A DNA stretch of 64,000 bases. Source: Bugula neritina. Lineage: Eukaryota; Bryozoa; Gymnolaemata; Cheilostomatida; Bugulidae. The stretch spans positions 4,633,251 through 4,697,250 of the forward strand of contig OZ037773.1 of NCBI GenBank assembly GCA_964035545.1. Reading direction: 5' to 3'. The notes beneath the pieces are model-generated. The model made no database searches and was not told where the DNA came from. It saw only the letters and a list, made by a program, of their open reading frames with translations. The position numbers and the translations under genes are program-made. Below, one piece after another: positions 1 to 14,055 of the stretch. The stretch's first letter is position 1; each line of letters begins with the position of its first letter.

Positions 1-1345
<1,345 letters not shown>

Positions 1346-2527
1346 AATTCTGATGATGTTGTACATTATTGAAATGTTTGTGTGTAACATAATATATTTG
1401 CGCGTGGGTGTGTGGGTTCGTGGGTGCGTGGGTGCGTAGGTTCATGTGTGCGCGTCATTCAAGTTTTAATAATATTCACTAAATTATGATCAACAAAATA
1501 AATAGATATCTCGACAATAACCTAATTTTTCTCGTGCAAATGTAACACAGAAGTGACAAAATTAGATTTCTAGTTTCTAAAATTGGCCTTTGTCATTGAG
1601 TAGTCGCATACATTCTACCTTATTTAGCAGTAGATTTGTAACTGAAGTTCTAGTTGAAGCAAGAGAACAAAGTAGTTATGCAAACTGCTGTTCATTCTTT
1701 TCTCAAATTTAGTTATAAGAGTTGAAACTCTGAAAACTTGTTGAATCCTAATTCCGGACAAAACATGTTCGCAATTATGTTAGCTAGGGTTCACCCATCA
1801 TTTTCCATAAATCATCATAACTGCTTAAAAAGCCATCTTTACATCCATATATTATAGTATTTCATGTTAATAATGTTTATAATATATAATATACATGTGC
1901 AATTTAGAAAGTGCTGATAAATATTCATTTGAATAAATTTTTATATATAATTTGAATCATTTTTGTACTGTTTGTTAATTAATTTCTGGGTAAATCTAAT
2001 AAAGGTTTGGCAGTTTACTAAAATAATATATATCCAAAGTTCAAATTTAATGATTTAATCAAAGTTGAGAGAAGTATAACCTTAGGTATGTAGGCTTTTA
2101 TTGGTCAAATGTTAGTTGCAATCTAAATAATAACAAATTGAGGGGTAACATTCATAACACCCATGCAAAGCACAACAATGTAATAGAACTAAGATTAACA
2201 GTTTTTTATTTATTATTATTTATGTTGTGTAAATATAGCAGCTAAAGAAATCTAAACTTGTGGTATTGTATGTTTTTAGCCTATATTATATAACTGTTGG
2301 TTAAAACTTCTTATATATCTGAAATGACACACGTGACTTATTCATATACAAGATTTGATTTGCTTTATTGCATGCTACACAAAATATACTAAAAAACAGA
2401 AAAACTATTTTTCAGAATTTTTTTTTATTAAATAACAACATTGAGAGCAGAGGTCCAGTTTAGGTAAAAATAGGTTAACTATTTTTACAAATTTCCCAAA
2501 TATGTCATCATGTAATTAATACTCATA
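1346..2527. other. Intergenic, no gene seen
   Basis: Contains the lectin 3' UTR, a degenerate GGGTGCGT-like minisatellite at about 1400-1455, and AT-rich unique sequence. A minus-strand AATAAA (plus TTTATT, about 2425-2430) probably serves the next gene. Confidence 0.6.
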
Positions 2528-2928
2528 TTATCTTCTTCCTTTGCAAAAATTTTTGCAAATAACTCTGAACTTAGGAAGTCTATAAGCGGCCACTGTCACT
2601 GAACCTGTGAAATGTTGACAAATTGCTTAAATTATTGCAACAGCATTATATATTGAAACTTTGCAAATTTTGTGCTTTTATTCTTGTAGCCAATAACAGA
2701 TATAGCAAATAAATACTTAAGTAGTAATATTTATCATGCATGTTTAGTAAGTGTTTGTACATTATATAAAGCTGTTTGTATTGTTTATGATTGTTTATAT
2801 TTATCCTTCGAAAAGATTTCAAGTTGAAATAAATCTTTCTATTTCTATAAATTTAACATTGGAATTTCCTACTTACCTAATGAAGTTATGGCAATCATCA
2901 TGATGAGAAACAAAGCAACAACTTTCAT
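2528..2928 (-). CDS. Short secreted cationic two-cysteine peptide
   Basis: Coding exons are 2877-2928 (52 nt) and 2528-2604 (77 nt), minus strand, donor gtaagt and acceptor tttcacag. The product has 42 residues. Signal exon MKVVALFLIMMIAITSL is followed across the phase-1 junction by GSVTVAA, then the likely mature peptide YRLPKFRVICKNFCKGRR: 18 residues, strongly basic (Arg/Lys 8), one C-X3-C pair that could form a small disulfide loop. Size, charge and secretion suggest a host-defence peptide; no named family is recognised. A plausible 5' UTR exon ends at 3250 (donor gtacat) with TATA-like sequence near 3343-3350, and a minus-strand AATAAA sits about 100 bp past the stop. This member is too short for ordinary ORF finding. 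Confidence 0.7.
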
Positions 2929-4297
2929 ATCTGATTTGTGTCTAGAAATTTAATATTAAACATACTAAACAATATATATATATATCATTATTTTAAAATA
3001 GACTGAAATATACTATAAATATAAAAAAGGTTGCATGGTTCTTGAGTTGTTAACACTATGTTTCTTTTAGATATTTTTGTGATTGCAATATTATTAGTGA
3101 AAAGAAAAATTACCCGATGAGTAAACATACTTAGTGATCACCAATAGAAAATGTTCAGCATTGTCAAACTTATTAAACTATACCAACTTCAATAAATCAC
3201 ATGTTTTGAATATGCCAATGAGTAAAAGTGAATGTATTTTTATATGTACCTGTTTCTTGTAAAACAATTATAATCAGTTACTACACAGCTGTTATAGTGA
3301 ATATAATATAGATGCATTTGCCTTTATAAAATATGTAGTCTACTTATATATGTTTTTTTACCTAGAATAGTTCTTATAACTTTTAATCAATTGGCTTACT
3401 GCCAATATCAAGGGGTAACATAGTTAATTTAACATTACTTTTAGTATGGTAACTTGATCGCAATAACTGCAGAACAATAATTTACCACTAAAATCTGAAA
3501 AACATGCATATCCGCCTATATTAAGAGAATTTGGTTTTGCATTAGGACAATGCAGCTGATCTATAAAAAGGATAGTTTTATAGAGGTATCTAGTCAGTCA
3601 ATTTAGCATAAGATGAGATTTTAATAAAAAATAACCCAAATATAGCATCAATGTTAGGTATAAGATCCTCGTATTTCTAGGATATAATGTGCCTCTGATA
3701 AATTATATAAATATATGCATGTTTATAACTGTGATCAAAATGTTTCCTCAAGCAATTTCGTGTTAAATCCTTGAGAGCATAGTGCAGTATGCCTTCTCTG
3801 GGTTTTTGATTTTTTCCACAGCATAACTGGGCATGGAGAAGATGCCTGATTTTTTATACTGGATATGATTTTTTTTCTATAGTTGTTTCTATATATACTG
3901 CTGTTTTGTCGTCGATTAGTATTCTTTTCTCTTTAAATTTTGGACCTGCCAAGATCAATTGCATTCATCCTATTTCTGCATATGTGCCTTAAAGATTTTA
4001 TACCTTAATTAGTGCTATGTTCGGGAGAGATACTCTAAAGTATATATTGCTAATTTAACGCTTAAACTGGAAGCAGAAAATCTTCAATTCATAACAGAAT
4101 ATTATAGGACTTCAGAAAAGTTTCAAATTTGTTGTGTTGGTTATTATAGATGACTAAGATAATAAAGCAAAGCAGTTTTTTGGTCGTTATGAAAATTCAT
4201 GCTGTAGAATAAAAGCCACTCTAATTCTACATGCATACATCAATTTGAATAAAGAGGCACTAACATATTCCTAAATCTCTATAGAAGCAACGTCAAA
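2929..4297. other. Intergenic, probable promoter of the two-cysteine peptide gene
   Basis: The first 400 bp hold the intron, 5' UTR exon and TATA-like sequence of the minus-strand peptide gene. The rest is AT-rich and shows no exon that I can support. Confidence 0.45.
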
Positions 4298-4723
4298 ATG
4301 AAAGTTTTTGTTGCAGCTGCGATAGTTATGATGTAACTGCTTGCAGAACATTGGGTGGGTTAAAAATTATTTTACACTAATTCATATAGGGAAACAAATT
4401 CTGATTTTTTTTCTCAGCCATAGATTACAGGTTTTCTGAGAATTGGAATTATATCATTCATATAATACTTAAATTTATAATAACACTTACAAGTTTTTAG
4501 TTGTAACCATGCAAATCTTCAGCACACAAAATATATAATTATATACTATATATAAACTCTGGTTGCAAAAATAGCGTTGCATAGCAACATATACACTAAT
4601 ATTGCTAAAGTTATTAAAATAGTGCAGATTTTAACAGCTTTACAACATCTTATAGCAGAGACTCAGAGTTTAAGAAAATTGTATTTCATGGAGGGATACG
4701 TGCAGAAATTATGTAAATTATAG
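4298..4723 (+). pseudogene. Relic of a signal-exon peptide gene
   Basis: At 4298-4354 a copy of the signal exon begins ATGAAAGTTTTTGTTGCAGC and ends ...CATTGG before gtgggt, but it is 57 nt instead of 52 and hits TAA at codon 13 (MKVFVAAAIVMM-stop). At 4631-4637 ttaacag is followed by a stretch matching the start of the Gly/Tyr peptide exon 2 (ATAGCAGAGACTCAGAGTTTAAGAAAATTGTAT-like spacing) and open to TAG at 4721-4723. Frame break plus stop in the signal exon argue for a dead copy of the 5573/10506 genes. Confidence 0.6.
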
Positions 4724-5465
4724 AATGTATGGAAGGTGTTATTAAGCAAGTTCCTTAATTACAGCAAATATACCAAGTAATTAACATGATATAAAAGATG
4801 CATATACACTTCATTTTAATTATTTTTGTAAAAAATTGGTGTATTTTGCTGAAATTTATTCTTAAAATCTGTTTTCTTATAATAGCTCTTAAACATTTTC
4901 TGCATTTAAATTTTTGTTTTTTCTAAAAAATACAGCTATATATTGTAAATAATGATATTTACTATTTTTAAAAAATATGATGATTTTGTATATGAAAAAA
5001 ATAGCCATGAGTGTGTGAGGTGTTCATATAATCCTTCTCTTTTAAATTATTCTAATGCTACATTGTGAATGTACTTGATGAAGTATACAAGCATTCACAT
5101 TAGATCATTCAAATTAATAGTTTGACTAAATACTTTGTTTGACACATTTTGCGAGCAGATCGGAGTATTTACATGCAGCATGCTTGATTTTGCTTTATAT
5201 TTGATTTTATATATATAGTTGCATAGTAGGCAAATATTAGGTTGCAATATGGGCGTTGCTGGGTTACGCCATTATACAAATTTGTAGAGAAAAGCACATT
5301 TTTACCATCTGACATGCACTGCGAAATGCATGCTGACTTTTATACTTATGTTGCTCTCAATATATTTTTTCTAAGAAATGATATAATGTTTTTCTGTTCT
5401 TTTCATCTGTTTCATTGTAGAGATCATATCAATTACAAGCATATCACAAAATCAGAGCTCAAAAA
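4724..5465. other. Intergenic, AT-rich, no gene seen
   Basis: No exon with matching splice sites was found. The 85-residue frame at 5242-5499 overlaps the 3' UTR of the next gene and is not supported. Confidence 0.5.
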
Positions 5466-5572
5466 TTTATTTTTTCAAAGATACTTAAATGATAAATAAC
5501 AGTTATCAAAAACGAATTATAATTTAAGTGAAGGTCGTGTCCAGGTCAAGAGTTGGCAGTAAAGAAAGCTGG

Positions 5573-5830
5573 TTAGTAGTATTTGCCATAGTGTTTGTTT
5601 CCATGATACCTGTAGCTCTTTCTATAATATGATTTTCTGTAACCTCCAGCCTCGGCTACAGAAGCTGTTAAAATATGCAATAACTTCGTTATTTACCGAG
5701 TCAGTAAAGCATCGATTATTCATTATTGAAAAAACTGTCAATTGGTAATCCTATAATATAGAACATTTGTCAACTTACCCAATGCACTGAAAGCAATCAT
5801 AGCAATTACAGCTACAGCAAGAACCTTCAT
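5573..5830 (-). CDS. Gly/Tyr/Lys-rich secreted peptide, copy 1
   Basis: Coding exons 5779-5830 (52 nt) and 5573-5664 (92 nt) on the minus strand, phase-1 intron of 114 bp. The 47-residue preprotein is MKVLAVAVIAMIAFSAL + ASVAEA, then a 24-residue mature peptide that starts GGYRKSYYRKSYRYHG and ends NKHYGKYY: seven or more Tyr, many Lys/Arg, no Cys, no acidic residue. The Ala-X-Ala end of the signal part is a good signal-peptidase site. A 5' UTR exon begins at 6505 upward (donor gtgcgt) and joins 5831-5843. TATATATAAG lies at 6578-6587. AATAAA (minus) is at 5466-5471. The encoded protein is identical to copy 2 although silent sites differ, pointing to recent inverted duplication or gene conversion. 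Cationic Tyr/Gly-rich secreted peptides are often antimicrobial or adhesive; the role here is inferred. Confidence 0.85.
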
Positions 5831-6499
5831 GTTGATTTTGTTTCTGCATAAATTACAAAGCATGATGTAATTTTAAAAATATAAACAAGATTATACTTTT
5901 AAGACACAATGCTACAACTTTTAACAGACAAACTATGATAAAAGGCAATTGCGAAAAAACACTGTGCAAACAAGAGAGTTTGCTAGTACATATTATTATG
6001 TGGCTATTTAAACATTTTTATGAAATAAATTACATTTGATAAGTATAAACAAATATTTACCAATTTAATTCTTAGTCATAAGACTAACATTTATGTAGAA
6101 GATTATATGTGCATCCTTTATTGATTAGCAATGCATGTCTGTTAAATTAATATTATTTTATTCCTATATATAGTTGCTTTGCTGCTAAGTATGGGCTGCG
6201 ATGGCTTGTTAGAGTATTTTAAAAGATAGCTCAAAAACGTCTGTATCCATCAAAGGGTTCATGTCAAAATGTATTTTGTATCGAATTTGCACATAGTCTT
6301 AGAATTTTTGAATGATGTTGTGCAAATAATAAATAATTTGTTAAGTATGCAACTAATATTTATGGTTTTAGTTCATTTAAAAAAGCACTTCATATTATAA
6401 AATATACATTCAGTGGTGGTATAAAAACATATGTGACTAGCAATATATTATAACTGTATAAGCTATATATAGGATATAATATATTAGTTGGTAAAGTAA

Positions 6500-6660
6500 C
6501 GCACCTGTAAATCTTGATCTGTAGTAAACAGTTGTAAGAGTATGAACACTATTGAAGTAAAAAGATATGCCGCCGCTCTTATATATACTGTTTCAAGTCA
6601 TCTTCTAAACTTGAAGTGTTACATAGCGCTTTGTCTCAATTGTCATTATTTTGAAGTCGA
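6500..6660 (-). promoter_or_regulatory. TATA promoter and 5' UTR exon of Gly/Tyr peptide copy 1
   Basis: TATATATAAG at 6578-6587 (minus), followed by an untranslated exon ending ...CAAGATTTACAG at 6505 before gtgcgt. The whole stretch is an inverted copy of 9778-9935. Confidence 0.7.
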
Positions 6661-7876
6661 TTGAACTGGCTATTAACTTTAATCGCTTTTTAAAAAGATA
6701 CAATAATGGTGGTTTTTTTGTTTCCACTTTTCCCCTAGATATAAAAAGTGTTCAGCACTTCCATCAATGCTGGCTGACACCTAGAGATCAAAATAACAAT
6801 AACACATTATTTAATACAGCTCTCAGGGTATAATGTTTAAATGATACAATCGTTGATGAATTGACATTATATTATCAAGGTCCTTGTTGACCTACAACTT
6901 CCAAGGCCAAGTATTGGTTAGGAAGTTTGAATAGACTCAACAAATTACTTACAGTAGACGATCTTCAAGCAGTGGAATATATAATTTTAATAAAATTGCT
7001 ATATGTATACTTGCAGTATTCATTATTCAAATTAGATCTTTTGTTATTATATGTCTATAATTATTAATTAATTTCAAATTTTGAAACTGCATTTAAATTA
7101 AAACAAAAAAATCTAAATAGCATTTTCTAAAAGTATTGCTATTTTAAGCGGAACTCTTATGCTCATGCTTTTTGAGTTTGCAAATACAACTACAAATCAC
7201 ATGGGAAACAAGTCTTAAGTAATAAAACAAATAAAACTATAGAATGAATTTTGAGAAAATGAAATAAATCTATTGAATTGGATTGCATTTTGTCATATAT
7301 ACATTATGACCTGTAAATACTGTTTACAAGAAAACATTACAGCTGTGCATTGCATTCTTGTTGACATCTTTTGCATAAACAACTGCTTTTGTTATGTGGT
7401 TCATTAAAAACACATTGTCATTATGTCAAGTTGATTGCCATTGCAATTTACCATAAACTAGAATGACTTGACAAAAAATTGGGTGAAGACTGCATTGCCT
7501 GGTCTATTGTGTATTTTAATATACCAATATAGAAAATCCTATTACATTGCAAATAATTATAAGAGAGCAGAGATAAAAAATTTTTAATATTGAAAAAAAA
7601 GTTAATTATTCTTTAAGTCATGATATGTAATATTATTTGGCCAAAAATTCATTATACATCAACCAAAAGGGTGTGAGCAGGTGCGTGGTGCAACTCTTTG
7701 TTGAAACATTTTTATTGAGGAATTATTAATCAAAATAATTCACACATTACTGAATATTGTGGTAAAAAAGTTAACTGCTCGTCATAATTGCGTTAATTTT
7801 ATTGTAAAAAGAGCTCGAGTGACACTGCGCAAACAACTGAAACACGTACTAGCTATAACTAGTTTACACACTTTTA

Positions 7877-7922
<46 letters not shown>

Positions 7923-9239
7923 CAATCTGTGGACAGTTTGTCCCCTTGTCAGCACAGAACAGAGTACCATGGCCCACACCTTCGCAATAGTAGAAACTTA
8001 TGTTTCTACTAAAGCATATTTAAAAGGTGTGTAAACTCCAGCCAGAGTGCTCAAGTGACTCTAGGGGACACCTATATATATATACAGCACATATATTCCA
8101 GTAAAAAGAATCTGCTCCATGTTCTCATACTGGTATTGAATTTAAAATTAAATTTAAATTAAAATTAAATTTAAGATTATAATATAATTAGCAATAAGCA
8201 AATAAAAATAACACAAACATAAAGTTGCAAAAACATCTAGCATTGCAGAATTTATTTTTAAAAAGTATTAGAGGTCAGTTGCATAACTATTTAATTTTAA
8301 TTTGCAGACTTTAGTTTTTTAGATTTAGATATTCACCAACATATTTTTCTCTAAAAAATAATGAATTTGCTTGAAGTTTTCTGTTAATAAAAAAGAATAC
8401 ATAGAGGCTGCAGAAAGAGTTTAAAAATCACATATACTATAATAGTGACAAAGGTTGCTATATAATAAAGATGACTCATCTTAATTCCCAGGTTGCTACA
8501 AATATGCACTTCCCATGATGCAACTGCAAAAAATAAGTCTGCAACAAGAACAAGAAGTTACATAAGAGCAATATCTTGTGAAAGTAAACTACATTGGTTG
8601 CTTTTTGAGGACATTCCGTATAACCAGGGTATAAAAGTTTTATGCATAATCATGCAGGCACATTATTATTAAAAAATACATAATAATACACCAGGATATT
8701 TATAATTACAATCTCAAGATCAACAGTAAAATCAGTTTTTTTTCTAAGTGCTAAACAATACGTGGAAACACACTATTCTATTGTAATTAACAAAAAATGG
8801 AGATTATTTTTTGCGTTATTTGAAAAAATATAATCTACGCAATGCCTATAATCATTGCATTGCTGCAGCTGTAGAAAAATCATGAGTTTCGAAATGAAAT
8901 ATTCTTTTATAGCATTTTAAATGACTCGAAGATATTGCATAAATGTGTTTATCATATTATTATCATATGACAAACAATCTATAACAGTTTGTTTCCTGTT
9001 ATCTAAAAAATAATTCTCAAAAAAATGTTAGTTAGGCATGCAATTAAAAATTTTTTTGAAAAAGATATACAATTGAAATAACTGCAACATTGAAAAATAA
9101 AACTGTTTTGGTTTCTTATGCTATAGTATAAAAAATTGCAGCTTTAACCAACTTTAAAATTATTTGCTTATATAATTAGACATTTAACAAATCTTTGGTT
9201 TAAATTGTAAATTTTTACTGGAAGCTTTTTAAGCAAAAA
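6661..9239. other. Spacer between the divergent Gly/Tyr peptide genes
   Basis: AT-rich, no supported exon. It contains a (TA)n run at about 7880-7919 and a truncated copy of the dispersed 290-bp repeat at 7919-8075. AAATTTAAATT-type low complexity occurs near 8140-8175. Confidence 0.55.
7919..8075 (+). repeat. Dispersed 290-bp repeat, truncated copy
   Basis: Begins CTCAATCTGTGGACAG next to a TA array and continues through GTCAGCACAGAACAGAGTACC, ACTAAAGCATATTTAAAAGG and GTGCTCAAGTGACTCTAGGG. It lacks the inner GCAGCTGTTTCGG part and the distal third seen in the 11,514 copy. Confidence 0.85.
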
Positions 9240-9650
9240 GCTATAAATAACGAAATAGATACATTGTTATAGCTGGCAACGAATGCTTAGGTAATCAAAA
9301 CCTGCTGAGTCTGTTTAAACTGTTGAGTCACAGCTCAACCTTGTAAAACAGCTTAAAAAAAAATTTTTACAAAATATAATATTATATGTAAAGTCAATTT
9401 ATCAATAACTGTATCAGTTAAACATCCCTGGGAAGAGTGTTATGAAATAACGAGATAGGTACATTGTTATTGCTGGCCACAAATGCTTAGGTAATCAAAA
9501 CTTGCTGAATCTGTTTAAACTGTTGAGTCACAGCTCAACCTTGCAAAACCTTAAAAAAAGTTCTATACAAGAAATATCATGTAAAGTCAATTTATCAATA
9601 ACTCTGTCAGTTAAACATCCCTGGGAAGAGTGTTATGAAATAATGTGATA
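9240..9650. repeat. Tandem duplication, two units of about 200 bp
   Basis: Units at about 9240-9440 and 9441-9650 share GATACATTGTTAT/GGTACATTGTTAT, TGCTTAGGTAATCAAAAC, CTGTTTAAACTGTTGAGTCA and TTAAACATCCCTGGGAAGAG. A third start (GTTATGAAATAATG) is cut short. Confidence 0.85.
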
Positions 9651-9777
9651 TGGTTTTAATATATGTAGCTGTCAACACCAATAGAAACTCGGAACATTTT
9701 TATATATATAAAAAATGCAAGCAATAAATCACCATTACTTCATCTTTTAAAAAACAATTAAATGTAAAAGCCAATCA

Positions 9778-9935
9778 GTTTCAAAATAATGACAATTGAA
9801 ACAAAGTGCTACGTAACACTTCAAGTTTAGAAGATGACTTGAAACAGTATATATAAGAGCAGCAGCATGTCTTTTTACTTCAATAGTGTTCATACTCTTA
9901 CAACTGTTTACTACAGATCAAGATTTACAGGTGCG
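9778..9935 (+). promoter_or_regulatory. TATA promoter and 5' UTR exon of Gly/Tyr peptide copy 2
   Basis: TATATATAAG at 9848-9857, untranslated exon ending CAAGATTTACAG at 9930 before donor gtgcgt. It mirrors 6500-6655. Confidence 0.75.
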
Positions 9936-10505
9936 TTACTTCACCAGCTAATATAATTTAGATATATAGTCTAATTTATAAGCCTTATAATTATGCAAAG
10001 AATATAGCAAGAGTTTCAATAATAATGTTGAAATACATATTTAGTATATTGTAGTATAAAAATTTTAAACAGCGTGTAGAATTTCATTTTCAAGAAGTAT
10101 AGATATTTTGGAATTATATTTCGAAATGTTTTAAAGAGTCAACAGTCTGGAATCAGCATTAATATGATTCTTATATCAATTTAGCAAAGCAACTAATAAT
10201 ATTATTTAACTTTCTAATAATAATAGAATTATACATTTTAATCAATGGAAGTAAAGAAACATATATAAATGCTTTAGTGTTTGTTGCTGAGCTACCTTAA
10301 GTTGAATAGCTGTTTATATGCAACAAGTTTTAGCAAAAGTTTTAATATAGAAATAGTTTAGATAGCCATGCATTTAGCCGTAGAGAAGTGTTTAAAGATT
10401 TATTCATGATTTTTAATATAATATATGCTGTGGTATTTCTACTAGATTCATAATATTTATAAAATGGTGTCATTTCTTATGATTATTCACAGAAACATTA
10501 TCAAC

Positions 10506-10738
10506 ATGAAGGTTCTTGCTGTTGCTGTAATTGCCATGATTGCTTTCAGTGCACTGGGTGAGTGAAAATGTTCTATGATCAACAGTTTAACCACATTTAT
10601 ATTTAGTACTCAGTACATAACGCAGTTATATTGCATATTTTAACAGCTTCTGTAGCAGAGGCTGGAGGTTACAGAAAATCATATTATAGAAAGAGCTACA
10701 GGTATCACGGAAACAAGCACTATGGCAAATACTACTAA
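10506..10738 (+). CDS. Gly/Tyr/Lys-rich secreted peptide, copy 2
   Basis: Coding exons 10506-10557 and 10647-10738, donor gtgagt, acceptor ttttaacag. The 47-residue preprotein is the same, residue for residue, as that of the minus-strand copy at 5573-5830: signal MKVLAVAVIAMIAFSAL-ASVAEA and a 24-residue Gly/Tyr/Lys/Arg mature part with no Cys. The 5' UTR is split: exon to 9930, then 10493-10505. The 3' UTR contains CTCTTGACCTGGACACGAC, shared with other members, and AATAAA at 10835-10840. Together with copy 1 it forms a head-to-head pair with about 1.1-kb arms (about 5466-6660 and 9778-10840) and a spacer of about 3.1 kb. Confidence 0.88.
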
Positions 10739-11445
10739 CCAGCTTTCTTCACCACCAACTCTTGACCTGGACACGACTATAACTTCAATTCTGATTTTAT
10801 TTTTTAAAAAAAAATGTTTGTTGTTTAAGTATTGAATAAAAAATAAATTTTTGAGCTCTTGACTAATTAACATACTTGTAATTGATATGTTTACTATACC
10901 ATATAAAAAAACACAAATATATTTTAAAATATATATAGCACTTTTATGTAACAAAGGAAAACAACAAATAATATTACCTGTCTCATTATAAGGGTGTTAA
11001 GCAAATGACTTGATCATATTGGTACATATAGGAAAATTGTGCTATAGTGCAATTTAATCAAGCATATCTAGTTTAATAACAGCTTGAATAGAGTAATTTT
11101 ATTCAATATGCCATGTGTCTATATATAATATCTAATATACCTAATCTTGAATGATGAAAATTTTAGAAGCTTCACTATACTTAGCATTGTTGTAGTTTTT
11201 CGTAATTGACTAGTGATTGTGGGTAATGCGTGTATTCAAAGCTAAAACACACTCTTTGTATCTACCGAAGAGAGAAAATTATGAGTGATTGAATGAGAGA
11301 GTATATACGTGTATTTAATGTAATTCAGAAAAAGAGATAAAAGATAAAAATAAGAAAATCAGAACTGCACATTAGTTATCCTACTAGCCAAGTGTCACTA
11401 GGGGTACTGAGTTTCCTGCTTATGTAAGGGAGCTGTTGTCAAGCA

Positions 11446-11513
<68 letters not shown>

Positions 11514-11516
<3 letters not shown>

Positions 11517-11790
11517 AATCTGTGGACAGCAGCTGTTTCGGGATTTGTCCCCTCATCAGCACAGAACAGAGTACCATGGCCCACGCCTTCGCAATAGTAA
11601 AACTTATAGTTTTACTAAAGCATATTTAAAAGGTGTGTAAACTCAAGCCAGAGTGCTCAAGTGACTCTAGGGGTCACCTAGGAGTCACGAGCATTGCAAA
11701 ATGCTAGCAGCTTGAGTTTGTGACTATGGTGAGAGTGCTCAATCATTTAATGTCATTGCTGAGCATTAAATGAGAGCGTAATATCTCAAT

Positions 11791-11795
<5 letters not shown>
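11514..11795 (+). repeat. Dispersed 290-bp repeat, full copy
   Basis: Starts CTCAATCTGTGGACAGCAGC beside a TA array, runs through GGGATTTGTCCCCTCATCAG, GGCCCACGCCTTCGCAATAG, CACCTAGGAGTCACGAGCAT and TTAATGTCATTGCTGAGCAT, and ends TAATATCTCAATCTG, the same motif as its start. Such self-overlapping ends suggest it came from a tandem array. Other copies: 7,919, 18,797 and 35,866. Confidence 0.85.
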
Positions 11796-11990
<195 letters not shown>

Positions 11991-12330
11991 AATAAGTGCC
12001 TATATAGTTCCTAGTCTCGTTCCATCAGGGGTTTTCTCACATAAATGGCGACTATGATACTTTTGCATGAGTTTATAGAAGCTGAGCAAAATATTAAATT
12101 ACTTCTATTGTTTTAGCAACCTATTTCAAAAAAGCATTTTAATTTCCTGTAATTATTTGTCCTTTTATTTTGGAGAATAGATGAAAATTACAAAGCAAAT
12201 ATAGCCATCAGCTTAAAACATTGCATCATCTCAAATGTATTATGGTTCTGGTGAAACGAACAAAAAATTGTTTTTTCAAATATTCAAGAGCTAAAACTAA
12301 ATCTAGGTTGACATGAAGGCACAATGATTC

Positions 12331-13496
12331 TTATCCAATTGGAAAATACCCTCTTCTGCTGCATGTACACTTGCTGCCATTGCATACACCCCTGGTGAAG
12401 AATTTTGAAATGCAAACAGGCTTGCAAAACAATCTACATGTAGTAGTGGCCTTCTCACCTTCTGCTACTGCAGCTGTAAGAAGAAATACAAATAGTTTAA
12501 CTAATAGCTGTGCTGATATAGTAACCTAGACTGTCTGTCTTTAAATGCTCTGATTAGAAGAGGTATAACATACTATATAACCATATTATTATATTCCTGG
12601 ATAAATTGGTGAACCTGATAACAATACACAAACTACATTGGATCTTTATAGCTATAAGTCATACTACTATATATATCTGTTAATGTATATAAATATTCTA
12701 TTCAGTTGAGCCATTGACAGATCAATATAAATATTAAACCTAATCGTAACTGATTTAATTATGAACAAAAACTTATGTAACTATACAATTGAAGACCTCA
12801 AAGGAAAAATGGCATATGTCCAATTTTGCGAATTTTCACAAATTGAAAATTAAAATTTGGAAACTTGCAACTGCTATCGATATGAATCAATTCTAACCAA
12901 ATTTGATATTATGGTTTTTGAACATGTTTCAAACAACTATAGACAAAAAGAAATTTGACCAAGTTTACATAAAATACACAATTTGCTAGTCTAAAAATAT
13001 TTCACATGCGCACCGTCATTGGTCAATTGTTATCACATGACTGGACATAAGTTATTTTTCTTTTGTGATGACTGGACATAGGTTATTTTTCTTTTGTGAT
13101 GACTGGACATAGGTCTTTGTTGCTTTGGGGTGGGTTTCAAATCCAGCCTTAAAACCATGGACAAAATTTGTTTTTCTCTTTGATAATTTTATGACTAAAA
13201 CTTTAATACTTGAGCTATCCAAGGGAAGAAAAATCTCATTTTTTTTTAAAATGGACAAATGTCGTTTTTCTTTTGAGGTCTTCAATTATTATTTGAGAAA
13301 ACAAGGTATAATTACTAAAAATCATTAAAACGTTCGCAAAGTTCTTTATAATAACGCAACATGCACTATATTACAGAATTTTGAAGTTGATCATAATCCA
13401 AATAAAAAATAATGTTTTTATCTCACAGGAAAACTTTAACTTACCCATTTGGCTGATGAGTATCATAGCAATCACAATTACAGCAACAAGCCTCAT
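12331..13496 (-). CDS. Six-cysteine defensin-like secreted peptide 1
   Basis: Coding exons 13445-13496 (52 nt) and 12331-12473 (143 nt), minus strand, with a 971-bp phase-1 intron. The 64-residue product has signal MRLVAVIVIAMILISQM, linker AAVAEGEKATTT, then six Cys with spacing C-X3-C-X3-C-X9-C-X4-C-X-C and tail SRRGYFPIG. The C-X3-C ... C-X9-C-X4-C-X-C part is the cysteine-stabilised alpha-beta pattern of invertebrate defensins, and GVCNGSKCTC matches the usual G-x-C...C-x-C gamma-core. The first loop (3 residues) is much shorter than in known arthropod or mollusc defensins. A 5' UTR exon starts at 13980 (donor gtgaga) with TATATAAA at about 14042-14051. Likely a secreted antimicrobial peptide; fold and activity are inferred. 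Confidence 0.75.
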
Positions 13497-13973
13497 TTTA
13501 ATTCAGTTATTTCTGTAAATTTATAAATGAATAATAATTATTGAGATGTTGATTTGTGCATGCTTTCAAGTAAAATACCAAATATATGTTATACCAAATA
13601 AGAGAACATTTATTAAACCTATTAGGAAAAAAAAACCTTTTAAAATCAAAATGTTTGTGTTCATATAAAAATCAAAATCAAACCTTAACATTTTTGTGGT
13701 CAGGATTGCAGTAGCTCTTACATGAAAAATATAGGTTTATTGCAATTTCCAAATTTAGATTGAATACTACCATGTTTTAATTATTATTGTTTTTATTCAG
13801 TTGTTTCAGCTTTTCACAATATCATATGTCCCAATACATAGTAAAAAATAGTTACTGCTATTTATATCCTAAAAAACATTATAATATAACATATACAGTT
13901 ATTAGAAATGAGCATGTGAATGTGTAAAGTACAAAAAGCAAGTGGAGTACGCAGGTAACATATTTATAAATTT

Positions 13974-14055
13974 TCTCACCTGTAGTTACTCTCCACTGTT
14001 AACACCTGTCAGAATCTTCAACTAGAACATTAACTGAACCATTTATATATCACTT
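13974..14055 (-). promoter_or_regulatory. TATA promoter and 5' UTR exon of defensin-like gene 1
   Basis: Minus-strand GATATATAAATGG around 14042-14051 and an untranslated exon ending ...AACTACAG at 13980 before gtgaga. The arrangement equals that of the Gly/Tyr peptide genes. Confidence 0.55.
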
